From the NCBI GenBank assembly GCA_023150915.1, contig JAKLKA010000005.1, positions 1 through 64,000 on the forward strand: a DNA stretch of 64,000 nucleotides, written 5' to 3'. The position numbers and the translations under genes were made by a program. The stretch is from Polyangiaceae bacterium. Lineage in GTDB: Bacteria; Myxococcota_A; Polyangia; Polyangiales; Polyangiaceae. Shown piece after piece: positions 25,698-33,843 of this stretch. Positions within the stretch are counted from its first letter, which is position 1, and every line of letters starts with the position of its first letter. The notes beneath the pieces were generated by a model. That model ran no database searches. It saw nothing but the letters and a program-made list of their open reading frames with translations, and was not told the origin of the DNA.

Positions 25698-27806
25698 GGT
25701 CCCGTCGCGGGCGGCGTTGGGCAAGCCGCGCTCGCCCTGGGCCGTGACCACGAAGAACGTCGGGCCGGTGACCGGCAAGTCGAAGGTCTTCTCGAGCCGG
25801 AGCGGTCGTCGCGACTTGGGTATCTGTTGCCAGACCACGCGCTTGCCCTGGGCACCCTCGAGGATCTCGAGAGCGCGCACGTCGATCCAGGGCGCGGCGC
25901 GGACCACGACTCGCAGCCGGGCGGTCTTGCCGCGCGCTGTCTCGCCGGGGCCCTTGCCGTCGATGCTGGCTTCGATGATCGGGCCGCTGGTCACGATGGC
26001 GCGGCCGGCCTTGAGCGCGGCCAGCACGTCGGCCTGCTTCGCCGAGACGTCGTCGGCGTCGGAGCTGGCGCGGCCGTAGCGGATCAGCGTGCGCGGCAGA
26101 CCGGGATCGAGGAAGGCCAGCGAGTGCGAGTCGCTGCTGCCGGTCGCCGCATAGCGATGGCCACGTCCCAGCAGGTGCATCCAGTCCGCCAGCACCTTCT
26201 TCACGGCCTTCAGGTTCCAGGCGTCGTCGCCGTTGTAGACCTCGAGCGTGTCGAACTTGGGGTCGTAACCCGCCACCTTCATCTCACCCGTGGCGTCGTC
26301 GATCTGGTGATAGGTGAAGTAGCCGAGCTTGGGGTCGAGCCGCGGGTGATTGACCTGCAGCACGCCCCCGGGCGAGGCCCGGCGCGCGTCCGCGAAGAGC
26401 TCGCTCGGTGTCACGTCCACGTAGCGGACGTTGTCGCCGACCTTCAACGGAAACACGTTGAAATGGCCGAAACGCCGACCCAGCGTGCTGACCTCGCTAC
26501 CCACCACGGTCGAGAGCTTGCTGCGCAGGAGCCCGCGCTGCTCGAGCCACCGGACCGTCGGCGCCAGATCCGTCACCACGTAGTGATCAGTCGCGACGGC
26601 GAATTCCACGCCCTCGGCAGCGATGGCCACCACGCGCTCGGGAAGCCCGATGTCGGCGTCGACGCTGGGCGCCTGGTGCAGGTGTAGATCGGCGGCGATC
26701 CAGCCCGGGGTGTCGATCACGCGGGGCAGCCGCGCCTCGATCTTGGCCTCGGCTCCGGCGCGGATGGTCACGCTCTTCTCGACGGCATCGCGCTCGATGC
26801 CGGCGGTGATCAGCAGCCGATAGCGCCCCGGCGGCAGGGCGCGCGACACCTGTCCGTTGCCCGTCCAGAGGAAGCGGTCGGAGCCATCCAGGTCACCATC
26901 CGGCGGAAAAATGGCCCCCTTGTCGCCCTCGCGATCGACCCGCAGCTTGGCCGCGATGGGCTTTCCGTTCTCGTCGCGCACCTCGACGCGGAGTGTGCCA
27001 GGGTTCGCTAGCGGCGCCGGCTCGGCCACCGGAATCTTCTCGAAGGCGAGCTCGCGCGTTACGGTGACGCTCTCGCCGACCGCGATCTTGCCCTTGAAGA
27101 ACAGCGCGGTCAGCGCCCCCTGGAAGCCCGGTTGCTTGGCCGAGGTGTAGTCGAGCCACATGGGCTTGCCCGGCCCGGGGCGCAGCATCAGGTCGCCGCC
27201 GGCCCCGCGCCGCCCCACCCACTTGGCCGCGCCCTCGTACTTCAGCCGCGGCTGTCCCAGGCCCTCGACATAGTAGCGCGTGTTGCCCCACTTCACCTCG
27301 TCGCCCAGCTCGATGGGGCCAGAGGCCGCGCCGCCTTCGACGCTGAACGTGGTCGTGATCGTCAAGCGGGGCTCCCGCGGGTGGAGCCGATGCACGGTGC
27401 GCGTCCGATAGCGAACGCCCTCGAGCACCGCCACGCCCTCGACCTCGACGCCGTCGGCCAGCGACGACACGCGCGAGGCGAGCGCCGGCGCGCTCTTGTC
27501 GCCGAGGCGCACGATAGGGTGAACCTGCCAGATCGCGTCGATGTCGGTCAGCGTGCCGAGCTGGGCGGTGGTGGGCAAAACTGGCCGATTTCGCCAGAAA
27601 TCCACCAGAAACCCGTCGGTCTTGCGCACCACCGCGGTGACCGCCGGGTTCTCCAGCGCCGGATCGCCGGCGCTGCCGAACACCCGCAGGCGGGAGCCGG
27701 CGTCGTGCTTGGTCAGCGCGCGCGGCCGCACCCCCGGTGCATCCGCCGACGTGGCTGCCGCGCTGACCAGCAGAAGACCGACGAGCCCGAGAGCGAGGCG
27801 CTTCAC
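25656..27806 (-). CDS. CehA/McbA-family PHP-domain metallohydrolase, secreted
   Basis: 716 residues with a Sec signal peptide (LALGLVGLLLVSAAATSADA). The N-terminal half is beta-rich with a carboxypeptidase-regulatory-like segment around 275-370. The PHP domain follows: DLHLHQAPSVDAD, FAVATDHYV, VNHPRLD and TGSSDSHS carry the metal-binding His/Asp residues. CehA/McbA proteins hydrolyse phosphoesters or carbamates; the substrate here is unknown. The start overlaps the upstream SUMF1-type gene by four bases. The 3' end is duplicated on the far side of the VapBC cassette. Confidence 0.82.
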   Translation of the reverse strand: MKRLALGLVGLLLVSAAATSADAPGVRPRALTKHDAGSRLRVFGSAGDPALENPAVTAVVRKTDGFLVDFWRNRPVLPTTAQLGTLTDIDAIWQVHPIVRLGDKSAPALASRVSSLADGVEVEGVAVLEGVRYRTRTVHRLHPREPRLTITTTFSVEGGAASGPIELGDEVKWGNTRYYVEGLGQPRLKYEGAAKWVGRRGAGGDLMLRPGPGKPMWLDYTSAKQPGFQGALTALFFKGKIAVGESVTVTRELAFEKIPVAEPAPLANPGTLRVEVRDENGKPIAAKLRVDREGDKGAIFPPDGDLDGSDRFLWTGNGQVSRALPPGRYRLLITAGIERDAVEKSVTIRAGAEAKIEARLPRVIDTPGWIAADLHLHQAPSVDADIGLPERVVAIAAEGVEFAVATDHYVVTDLAPTVRWLEQRGLLRSKLSTVVGSEVSTLGRRFGHFNVFPLKVGDNVRYVDVTPSELFADARRASPGGVLQVNHPRLDPKLGYFTYHQIDDATGEMKVAGYDPKFDTLEVYNGDDAWNLKAVKKVLADWMHLLGRGHRYAATGSSDSHSLAFLDPGLPRTLIRYGRASSDADDVSAKQADVLAALKAGRAIVTSGPIIEASIDGKGPGETARGKTARLRVVVRAAPWIDVRALEILEGAQGKRVVWQQIPKSRRPLRLEKTFDLPVTGPTFFVVTAQGERGLPNAARDGTTPFGFTNPIWVEP

Positions 27807-29416
27807 TTCCGCGCTGCTTTACAACAGCGGAAGCTGGTCTGCGAGCCGGCGTAGATCTCGCTGTGGCTTTCGGTGGCGGCCCGACAGCGGTTGCGCCCCG
27901 TCAGCCACCAGCCGCCGCGCAGGATCGAGCGCCACGGCGGATCGCGGCTCTCGCGGGTGGTCCACTCGTCCACGTTGCCCACCAGGTCGAACACGCCGAA
28001 CGGGCTCTTGCAGCGCGGCAGCGAGTCGGTGGCCACGCGCTGATCGCGCAGCTTGGCGCGCGGATCGAACAGATCCGCCCGGTCGTGGTTGCAGGCGGCG
28101 CCGTCCCGCACGTACCCATAGGGGTAGGGCAGCGCCTCCGGGCCCTCGCAGGCGAATTCCCACTCTTCTTCGCGGCACAGGCGCTTGTCCATCGCGCCGC
28201 AGATGTTCTGCGCCTCGCCCCACGACACGTTTACCAGCGGCAACGGCCAGCCCTTGGGCGTGTATTCGTAGCGGTCGATGCAGTAGCGCATCGCCTGCCG
28301 CCCGCCGGTGCACACGCTGGGCGCCTTGAATTCTGCGCAGGCGCGCTGCGGCTCTTGCCCGGGCACTTCCAGCCAGCGCAAGCACTGCTGCTCGGGCACC
28401 AGGCAGCGCTGGCCGTCGACCAGCTCCATGTCCGTGGGACAGGCCGCGCCTTCGGGCTCGTAGGGCGGCGGCGCGGGCTTGGGCGGCAGCGGCGCCCCCG
28501 GATCGTCGAACGAGCGCAGCCCCGTCGGTGCTGGGCTCTGCGCGCTGCCCGGGCTCTGCACGCTGGCGGCGACCACCGCCGGCGGCTCGTGCTTCAGCGC
28601 GGCGGCGTCGGGCTCCAGGCAGCAGCGGAAGCCGGTGGTGAAGTCGTGGTACTTCTCGCCGTGCCGCTCGGTGACATAGGCGCAACCGTCGCCGTTCTCG
28701 CTGGCGTCCAGGTAATGGCCGCCCATGAGCAGCGGCTTCGGGCCCCGCGTCCACTCGAGCAGGTTGCCCACCAAGTCGTGCACGCCCTCGGGGGTGACGC
28801 AGGCTTCGAACGCCGCCGCCGGCGCCACCGTGGACGCGATCTGGTTGATTCGCGCGTCGTTCATGTTCCACGAGTCGACCGGCCGGCGGCCGCCGTGCAG
28901 CAGCATCAACGGGTGCGCGCCGCCTTGCTGCGTGTTGCACGCGCCTGCCTTCTGGCTGGCACCGTACGGGTATTTCCGCTTGGGCTTCTTGGCTCCCATG
29001 CAGGCGTCGACCCATTGCTGCGTGGTGCAGAGGCGCTTGCCGGCGCGGGTGCAGGCCTGATCCGCCTCTTCCATCGAGATGTAGGCCTGGGGCACGACCC
29101 CAGGTCGGCTCTCGGCGCTGACCTTCTCGTGGGTCACGGCGTGGTAGGGCGAGTGATCCTTGCCGTCCTGGCCGCGCGTGATCGCTTCCCAGCGATCGAT
29201 GCAGAAGCGCTGGTCGATCAGCGCCATCTCGGGCGGGCAGACCGACCGGGGCTCGGACTGCACCGCCGCGGGCACCGTCGCGGGCTCGGCGACCATCGGC
29301 TCGGGCGCGGGCGCCGCCCCGCGCTCGGGCGGGGGCGCAGCTGGCTCGGGCGGCGGCGGCCCAGCAGCGGGCTCGCTGCAGGCCACCAGCAAGAGTCCGA
29401 CCAGCCAGCGGGGCAT
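27803..29416 (-). CDS. Double SUMF1-domain lipoprotein (FGE-like fold)
   Basis: 537 residues. Signal peptide with lipobox LLLVAC (Cys13), then a Pro/Ala-rich linker. Two SUMF1-type domains follow, about 60-265 and 345-535, each with a CIDRWEAIT or CIDRYEYT opening, a KRLC..EW block, GVHDLVGNLLEWT or GVFDLVGNVDEWT, and a GFRCC or FRCC ending. The usual formylglycine-generating Cys pair near RGGS is not evident (RGGWWLTGRNRCR), so true sulfatase activation is doubtful. Probably a surface binding or structural protein. It leads the operon with cehA. Confidence 0.78.
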   Translation of the reverse strand: MPRWLVGLLLVACSEPAAGPPPPEPAAPPPERGAAPAPEPMVAEPATVPAAVQSEPRSVCPPEMALIDQRFCIDRWEAITRGQDGKDHSPYHAVTHEKVSAESRPGVVPQAYISMEEADQACTRAGKRLCTTQQWVDACMGAKKPKRKYPYGASQKAGACNTQQGGAHPLMLLHGGRRPVDSWNMNDARINQIASTVAPAAAFEACVTPEGVHDLVGNLLEWTRGPKPLLMGGHYLDASENGDGCAYVTERHGEKYHDFTTGFRCCLEPDAAALKHEPPAVVAASVQSPGSAQSPAPTGLRSFDDPGAPLPPKPAPPPYEPEGAACPTDMELVDGQRCLVPEQQCLRWLEVPGQEPQRACAEFKAPSVCTGGRQAMRYCIDRYEYTPKGWPLPLVNVSWGEAQNICGAMDKRLCREEEWEFACEGPEALPYPYGYVRDGAACNHDRADLFDPRAKLRDQRVATDSLPRCKSPFGVFDLVGNVDEWTTRESRDPPWRSILRGGWWLTGRNRCRAATESHSEIYAGSQTSFRCCKAARK

Positions 29417-29482
29417 CGTCGTGGAAGGATCCCCCGCGACGACGCGATGCGCCAGTTATCGGCAAATCTGCAACGCGGACGC

Positions 29483-29830
29483 CTACCCCAACGCCGTGAG
29501 CTCGGGCCAGTGCAGCGCGTGGCCCAGCGCGCGCTGCACCTCGACGTGCCGGCGAGCGGCGAGCCTGCCGGCGCGGGCGTCCAGGCAACTCGTGGGAACA
29601 GTGCGCAGCGTGTCGAGATTGGCGACGCACGCTCGCCTCAGCCCCTCGCGCTCGCCGAGCGCGACCTCTTGCGGGACGCCGCGTACGGTCGTCGTCACCT
29701 CGACCACCAGCACGCGAGTCAGGTAGGAATACGCGCTCGTGCGGCTCAGCAGCAGCACGGGACGCCGGCCAGCGGGCTCGGGAAGGCGCGCCCACCAAAC
29801 GTCGAACTGGTGCGGCTCACGAGCGCTCAC
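29483..29830 (-). CDS. mazF: MazF/PemK-family toxin
   Basis: 115 residues. The PemK/MazF fold is seen in FDVWWARLPEPAGRRPVLLLSR at the N-terminus, a VVEVTTTVRG strand with the Thr/Ser of the active site, and CVANLDTLRTVP near the middle. MazF toxins cut mRNA at short sequence motifs. The start overlaps the antitoxin stop by four bases. The gene ends 66 bases before the SUMF1-type lipoprotein start. Confidence 0.85.
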   Translation of the reverse strand: MSAREPHQFDVWWARLPEPAGRRPVLLLSRTSAYSYLTRVLVVEVTTTVRGVPQEVALGEREGLRRACVANLDTLRTVPTSCLDARAGRLAARRHVEVQRALGHALHWPELTALG

Positions 29831-30111
29831 GCCACGCGCTTTCTTCGCTTCGCGCGGCGTGGCCCTCGTGGGGGAGGCCTCGTCTCGGCGAGCTCGTTGG
29901 CCGGGTCCCAGCCCAGGAGATCTCCGGCCTCCAGCGCGCCTGAGAGCGGTTGCTGGCGGTAGGCGCTCTCGGTTTCGCGGTCGAGCTCGAGGTCGATGGC
30001 CCTGCGGATGGCCCGTCGCACGAATTCAGCCCGGACGCGCAGCTTCGCAGGTGCGACGCGCTCCAGGTCCCGCGCCGAACGATCGTCGAGCTCGATCAGG
30101 ATCTGCTTCAT
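29827..30111 (-). CDS. Ribbon-helix-helix antitoxin of the MazF pair
   Basis: 94 residues. The N-terminus KQILIELDDRSARDLERVAP plus RAEFVRRAIRRAID is a ribbon-helix-helix DNA-binding domain. The basic C-terminal tail (PRRAKRRKR) is unusual for the toxin-wrapping end, which is normally acidic. Start choice: ATG at 30111 overlaps the upstream stop as ATGA; a second ATG at 30123 would add four residues. A perfect inverted repeat covers the start region and is the likely autoregulatory operator. Confidence 0.8.
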   Translation of the reverse strand: MKQILIELDDRSARDLERVAPAKLRVRAEFVRRAIRRAIDLELDRETESAYRQQPLSGALEAGDLLGWDPANELAETRPPPRGPRRAKRRKRVA

Positions 30112-30827
30112 ATGGAAGTCCATATACCACGCCCTGCATCGGGTGACGGAGGGGCAGGGCGGGGCTCCCGCGCCTTCCGGAACGCCGCCTGATCTTCGGG
30201 CGGAAGGTAGCGGACCAGGTCCTCGGCCAGCGGAACCAGCGCCTCGCCCCCCGGAGCGAGCGCCGCCACCACGACCATGAGCGGCGGCGACTCGCCATCC
30301 AGCTTGGCCAGCAGGCTCTTCGGAGGCTGACCGGCGCAGCACAGGTAGTAGAGGGCGGCGGCACGCTCGGTCAGGGGCGCGAACTCGTATGAGGCCACGG
30401 CCAGCGCCTGCGGCGGTTCGATGTCGGTGCCGCGATAGGGGCCGCGCTGGGTCGCCAGCGAGCGAATGCGGCGCAGCCAGCCCTCGAAGTCGAGGCCCCC
30501 ACGGGCCAGCGCGCTGCCCGCACCGAAGGGCCGGCCTGCGAGGCGGGGCAGCTCTGCGAAGGCCGCGAAGCAGGCGTCGGGGCTGAAGTAACAGACCCGC
30601 GCCAGCACCTGCCCGCGTTGGTCCTTCAGGGCCAGGGTGTTGGCGCGCTCGACGTCGACCGACGCGATCCGCGTGAATGGCACGTAGCTGCGGCGACCCG
30701 TCAGCCAGTGGCGGACGCGCAGGCCGCCGCGATCGAACTTGCGCGAGATCCAGGGCTGGCGGCGGGCGATCTCGGAGACTCCCGTGCCGGCAGCGACCGC
30801 CAGCCAGAACCAGAGACTGAAGTCCAT
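30108..30827 (-). CDS. Hypothetical protein with N-terminal membrane helix
   Basis: 239 residues. Residues 3-18 are hydrophobic (FSLWFWLAVAAGTGVSEIA), a likely signal anchor. The region about 40-80 (VRHWLTGRRSYVPFTRIASVDVER) looks like a small PH-like or DUF304-type beta domain. The rest is helical, ending in LAEDLVRYLPPEDQAAF. A GGGGGG run just before the ATG may serve as ribosome-binding site. The gene is fused to the MazEF-like module by a four-base overlap, so the module relies at least partly on its transcription. Function unknown. Confidence 0.6.
   Translation of the reverse strand: MDFSLWFWLAVAAGTGVSEIARRQPWISRKFDRGGLRVRHWLTGRRSYVPFTRIASVDVERANTLALKDQRGQVLARVCYFSPDACFAAFAELPRLAGRPFGAGSALARGGLDFEGWLRRIRSLATQRGPYRGTDIEPPQALAVASYEFAPLTERAAALYYLCCAGQPPKSLLAKLDGESPPLMVVVAALAPGGEALVPLAEDLVRYLPPEDQAAFRKAREPRPAPPSPDAGRGIWTSI
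30110..30125. promoter_or_regulatory. Palindromic operator at the mazEF-like start
   Basis: Perfect inverted repeat ATATGGA-AG-TCCATAT. It covers both candidate start codons of the antitoxin and the last codons of the upstream gene. A ribbon-helix-helix dimer bound here would block translation-coupled expression or an internal promoter. Binding is inferred from position and symmetry. Confidence 0.6.
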
Positions 30828-30892
30828 GCCCCCCTATCGGCGCGGGGTCCGGGCGAGTTGCTGACTTCCTCGCATACGCGTGGGGTGGGGGT

Positions 30893-31345
30893 TCAGGTCC
30901 CCAGCGCTGCCATCGTAGCGGCGAACGCGTGCAGGTCACCGACCTCGTCGTGCAGGGCGTCGGCGACACGCGCGTAGTCGAGACTGCCGTACTGGTGCGC
31001 GATGACGTTCCTCATTCCGCCCCACCCTTCGAGGCGCGAGGCGAGCTCGGGCTCGACCACCCCGGCCTCGGCGAGCACCCGGAAGACCTCGCGGTAGGCC
31101 GCGGGCACGGGGAGCCCGCGCTCTGCGATCACGTGCTGGCCCAGATCGATTGCGTACTTTACCGCGCGGTACAGAGCAAAAAGCACCATGTTCTGCGCGT
31201 CCACCTCGGTCAAGATGCGCTCGCGGCTCACTTCGCGGCGGTACCGCTCGAGGTCGCCCGGCGCGTCGCTGGTGAGCACGCTGCCGAACACGTAGGCCGC
31301 CTGGAGGCAATCGGTGCCGCGGCAGGCCTCCGCCCCTTTCGGCAT
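30893..31345 (-). CDS. HepT-like toxin with vestigial MntA-like N-terminus
   Basis: 150 residues. The C-terminal ~100 residues match HepT (DUF86) RNase toxins, including the catalytic RX4HXY motif RNVIAHQY (Arg112, His117, Tyr119). The first 33 residues contain AAYVFGSVLTSDAPGDLE, resembling the GS-x(8-10)-DxD/E motif of the MntA nucleotidyltransferase antitoxin that normally accompanies HepT. No separate antitoxin gene exists here. The piece may be the remains of an in-frame mntA-hepT fusion after deletion. A GTG at residue 39 (VSRERIL) could be the original HepT start. Confidence 0.6.
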   Translation of the reverse strand: MPKGAEACRGTDCLQAAYVFGSVLTSDAPGDLERYRREVSRERILTEVDAQNMVLFALYRAVKYAIDLGQHVIAERGLPVPAAYREVFRVLAEAGVVEPELASRLEGWGGMRNVIAHQYGSLDYARVADALHDEVGDLHAFAATMAALGT

Positions 31346-31390
31346 GTCGGTGAAGGCTTTCGACGGTCGAGGGCGAGTGCCAGCTCGAGC

Positions 31391-32521
31391 TCACTCGAAC
31401 GGCTCGAGCACGGTCACGCCCAAACCTGGCGCGTCACGCACAATCACCGCGCGACCGGAGACCCAGAGAACGTCCTTCATGCGATCCTGCCGGAGCTCGA
31501 GCTCGTCGCTGGCGTGCCAGACCTCGTGCCCGAGCTCTACCGCGGCAACCCACTCTGCTCCGAAGCTTCGGGCCAGCCGGCCGTCGTCGGTGGCGATGCG
31601 GCCGGAAGCTCCGTCCGCGGCGATGCGGGGCGCCGGCCCTTCGCCCTTCCCGAGATCACTGCCCGCCTCTCGCCGGAGCCTCGGGCTGAGCCGCTCGACG
31701 CGGTCGTTCCACGAAACCCACACGCTCTGAGACGAGACCGAGAGCCTGTCTTGGTCCGGCGCGAGGCTCCGCGCGCTGCGGATGAAGTCCTCGCGCCGTT
31801 CGTACTGCCCGCGTCGGCCGAGGGCCGGAGTCAGGCGCTCGAGCCGCGACGCCTCGAACCAAGTGGAGAGCACCAGCACGTCCCCACCGTCCACAGCCAC
31901 GTCGTGGAGCGGCTCCCAGAGCGGCGGAACGACCGGCTTGGTCCCCCCAGCCGGAAGCGTGCGCTTGGCGATGGGCTCCCCCGTCGAGAGCCGGAAGGTT
32001 CGTAGCTCGGCCTTGGCCGCCAGGTACGTAACGACAGCGAGATCGCCCTCCGCCGCGACGGAGGGATGGGTGACCTCGCCCAAGTCGACGACCTTTCGGA
32101 TCCGGTCGTGGTCGTCGAGGAACACCAGCTCGGTCCGCACGGCCTGGTCGACGCTGCTCCCGACGACCGCGACCATGCCGCCGGCGCCCCGCGCGATCCG
32201 CACGGTATGACTACCCTCGGCGCCTCCGATCTCGATCTCGGTGACGATCTTGTTGTCGAACAGATCCCACTCGACGATGCGCGCCTTGCCGACGGGCTGA
32301 AGCTGGGCGTCGGCGCGGAACGCGCCGAGTCGTACGGTGCCCCAGGGGTGCGCGTCGCTCGGCGCCCGCCCCGGCACGGCGTTGAAGTCGAGCGCGCGGT
32401 GCTCGAACGAGTGATGGTCGTACGCCAAGGCCGCTTTTCCAGTGCCACGCACCACCGCCGCGGCCGGCTGCGCGAAGCCGACCCCGATCAGCGCCGAGAG
32501 CGCGAGATGTGCGAGCCTCAC
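31391..32521 (-). CDS. Secreted beta-propeller-like protein of unknown function
   Basis: 376 residues from a GTG. Sec signal peptide with a hydrophobic core LALSALIGVGF and a probable cut at AAA-VV. The mature protein is made of repeating four-strand units, such as KARIVEWDLFDNKIVTEIEI and GDVLVLSTWFEASRLERL, as in beta-propellers, but no catalytic residues or named family are clear. It lies between two toxin-like genes without obvious co-transcription. The ORF closes upstream of the GTG, so this is the earliest available start. Confidence 0.55.
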   Translation of the reverse strand: MRLAHLALSALIGVGFAQPAAAVVRGTGKAALAYDHHSFEHRALDFNAVPGRAPSDAHPWGTVRLGAFRADAQLQPVGKARIVEWDLFDNKIVTEIEIGGAEGSHTVRIARGAGGMVAVVGSSVDQAVRTELVFLDDHDRIRKVVDLGEVTHPSVAAEGDLAVVTYLAAKAELRTFRLSTGEPIAKRTLPAGGTKPVVPPLWEPLHDVAVDGGDVLVLSTWFEASRLERLTPALGRRGQYERREDFIRSARSLAPDQDRLSVSSQSVWVSWNDRVERLSPRLRREAGSDLGKGEGPAPRIAADGASGRIATDDGRLARSFGAEWVAAVELGHEVWHASDELELRQDRMKDVLWVSGRAVIVRDAPGLGVTVLEPFE

Positions 32522-32711
32522 GACTCGGCCCTCGGGCGGAACGCGCGCGTGCGCTGAACGGCGGGGACGGGCATGGTCCCCTATCGGGCACGTCGTGGCA
32601 CGGGTTGCGTGGAAATCGCGACGCCCGGCGCACCACTACGTAGTTCGGGCGCGCAGCGCGGAACCCAAACTGGGCTCGGCATCTTGCCCGCCTGTTCGAT
32701 GACCAGAAGCC

Positions 32712-33335
32712 TCACGCCGCTCGGAGATCGACGAAGTCCGCGTGGTGCTCGAGGCCATCGATCGCTTCCTCGACCCACACCGGGAGGGCACCGTAGACCT
32801 TTCGGAGCTTCCCGTCCTCGGTGCGCGCGCAGAGGCGAGCCTCCACGCCGTCAATCGAGTTGTCGTAGACGTAGACGCGATCAGCGAGCTGAATCGCCGC
32901 CGAGAGATTCGCCAGCGACTTGCCGTAGCGGCTCACTATTTTCTCGATCGGGACCGTGTGGCCGCCTTGCATGACTCTCGCTGCGACCCGCGCCGCATTG
33001 ATGCGAGGATCCTCCGTTCCAACGAAGAAGACTCGAACGAAGTAGCCGTTCTGCTTCGCGCGACCCACGAAGTCGACCTTCTCGGCGGTCGAGAACACGG
33101 TCTCGATGGCCATGCCCGTCCGAGCGAGAAGCAGCTCCTCACGACGGTCGGTCGTCCAACGCGCGGCCGCGAGCGAGGCCTCTGGCGAATTCCAATCGCC
33201 GAATCGAGCCTGCGCGATGTCGTCGGGGTTCAGGTACTCGACACCATGACTCCAGTGGTCGGAGCGGAGGCGCGTGGTAATCGTGGTCTTGCCCGCGCCG
33301 TTCGGGCCAGCGATCAGCAACAACGCGGGCTTCAA
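32712..33335 (-). CDS. Zeta-toxin-like P-loop kinase
   Basis: 207 residues. Walker A AGPNGAGKTTIT at residues 9-20, then a VEYLNPDDIAQ segment and RRE, followed by the nucleotide-sugar-binding TGMAIETVFST. This is the zeta-toxin/PezT layout: kinases that phosphorylate UDP-N-acetylglucosamine and block wall synthesis. The stop is followed by 190 bases without a gene. The small upstream gene overlaps its start by four bases and should encode the antidote. The family is broad, so a housekeeping kinase role is possible. Confidence 0.75.
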   Translation of the reverse strand: MKPALLLIAGPNGAGKTTITTRLRSDHWSHGVEYLNPDDIAQARFGDWNSPEASLAAARWTTDRREELLLARTGMAIETVFSTAEKVDFVGRAKQNGYFVRVFFVGTEDPRINAARVAARVMQGGHTVPIEKIVSRYGKSLANLSAAIQLADRVYVYDNSIDGVEARLCARTEDGKLRKVYGALPVWVEEAIDGLEHHADFVDLRAA

Positions 33336-33559
33336 GGCGTCTTGCCCGCGCGCCCGGCGTCGACGCCTTTCAAGCGCGCGAGCGCCGCCGCGCGCAACTC
33401 CGCGATGCCCATCCGGAGCCTCTCGAGCGCCGCGTGATGCTGGCGAGCCACGTGCGCGAACGCCTCTCGGGAGAGGGCCTGCAACTGCTCATCGGTCGGT
33501 TCGAAGCTCGAGTCGCCGAAGTTGGCGCGGGACGCGGGTGCTGTCGTCTCGTCGCTCAC
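33332..33559 (-). CDS. Small protein paired with the zeta-like kinase (putative antitoxin)
   Basis: 75 residues from the GTG at 33559; GTGs further upstream (to 33601) would add up to 14 residues. The protein is helical and has no DNA-binding motif that I recognise; the stretch DEQLQALSREAFAHVARQHH is amphipathic. It ends in a four-base overlap with the toxin start, the usual antitoxin-toxin order. The assignment rests on this pairing rather than on homology. Confidence 0.55.
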   Translation of the reverse strand: MSDETTAPASRANFGDSSFEPTDEQLQALSREAFAHVARQHHAALERLRMGIAELRAAALARLKGVDAGRAGKTP

Positions 33560-33780
33560 GCAAGAGAGACTACGCAAAAAGAGGGGCTTGTCCACCCGCA
33601 CTCGCGCTTGCCGGTCGCGCGGCGCCGGGTCGCGGGAAGCCGAAGTCCCGGGTGCTCGATTCAGGCACGAATTGTGCTCTGTCTGTCGGCCCCGTGAGCT
33701 GCTCGATCATTCTCACCCTCCCTGAACTCAGTGCGCCGATGGCATCAGATTGGGTGCGAGCCGTCAAGTGAAGCGCTTGC

Positions 33781-33809
33781 GCCGCTGCGCCAGAATGTGA
33801 CGCAGCGGC
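33781..33809 (-). terminator. Hairpin downstream of the PHA reductase gene
   Basis: Perfect 9-bp inverted repeat GCCGCTGCG / CGCAGCGGC with an 11-base loop, 35 bases after the reductase stop (minus strand). There is no T-run, so it could be a Rho-assisted terminator or mRNA-stabilising hairpin for the phasin-phaC-reductase operon. Confidence 0.5.
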
Positions 33810-33843
33810 ACGCCTTGGAGAAACCGTTGCGCGTGTCTGCCCG

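Noticed and set aside
29417-30140. Tail duplication around the MazF-like module
   Set aside because: The antitoxin overlaps the upstream gene directly and no second copy of that gene's end was found after mazF.
30881-30905. GGGGGTTCAGGTCCCC, resembling the T-arm of a tRNA near the TA cluster
   Set aside because: The loop lacks the conserved A58, no acceptor or anticodon stem can be formed with the upstream 90 bases, and part of it is HepT coding sequence.
30826-32590. Shared CCCCTATCGG at about 30833 and 32578 as possible insertion-site duplication
   Set aside because: Only about ten bases match; the first overlaps a ribosome-binding run and the flanks are unrelated.
32590-32610. TGGCACGGGTTGCG as a third sigma-54 promoter
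   Set aside because: The GG-to-GC distance is eight, not ten, bases.
32712-33843. Tail duplication of the upstream reductase gene around the zeta-like module
   Set aside because: Compared by eye the reductase 3' end with the sequence after the zeta-like stop; only scattered short matches, no continuous repeat.
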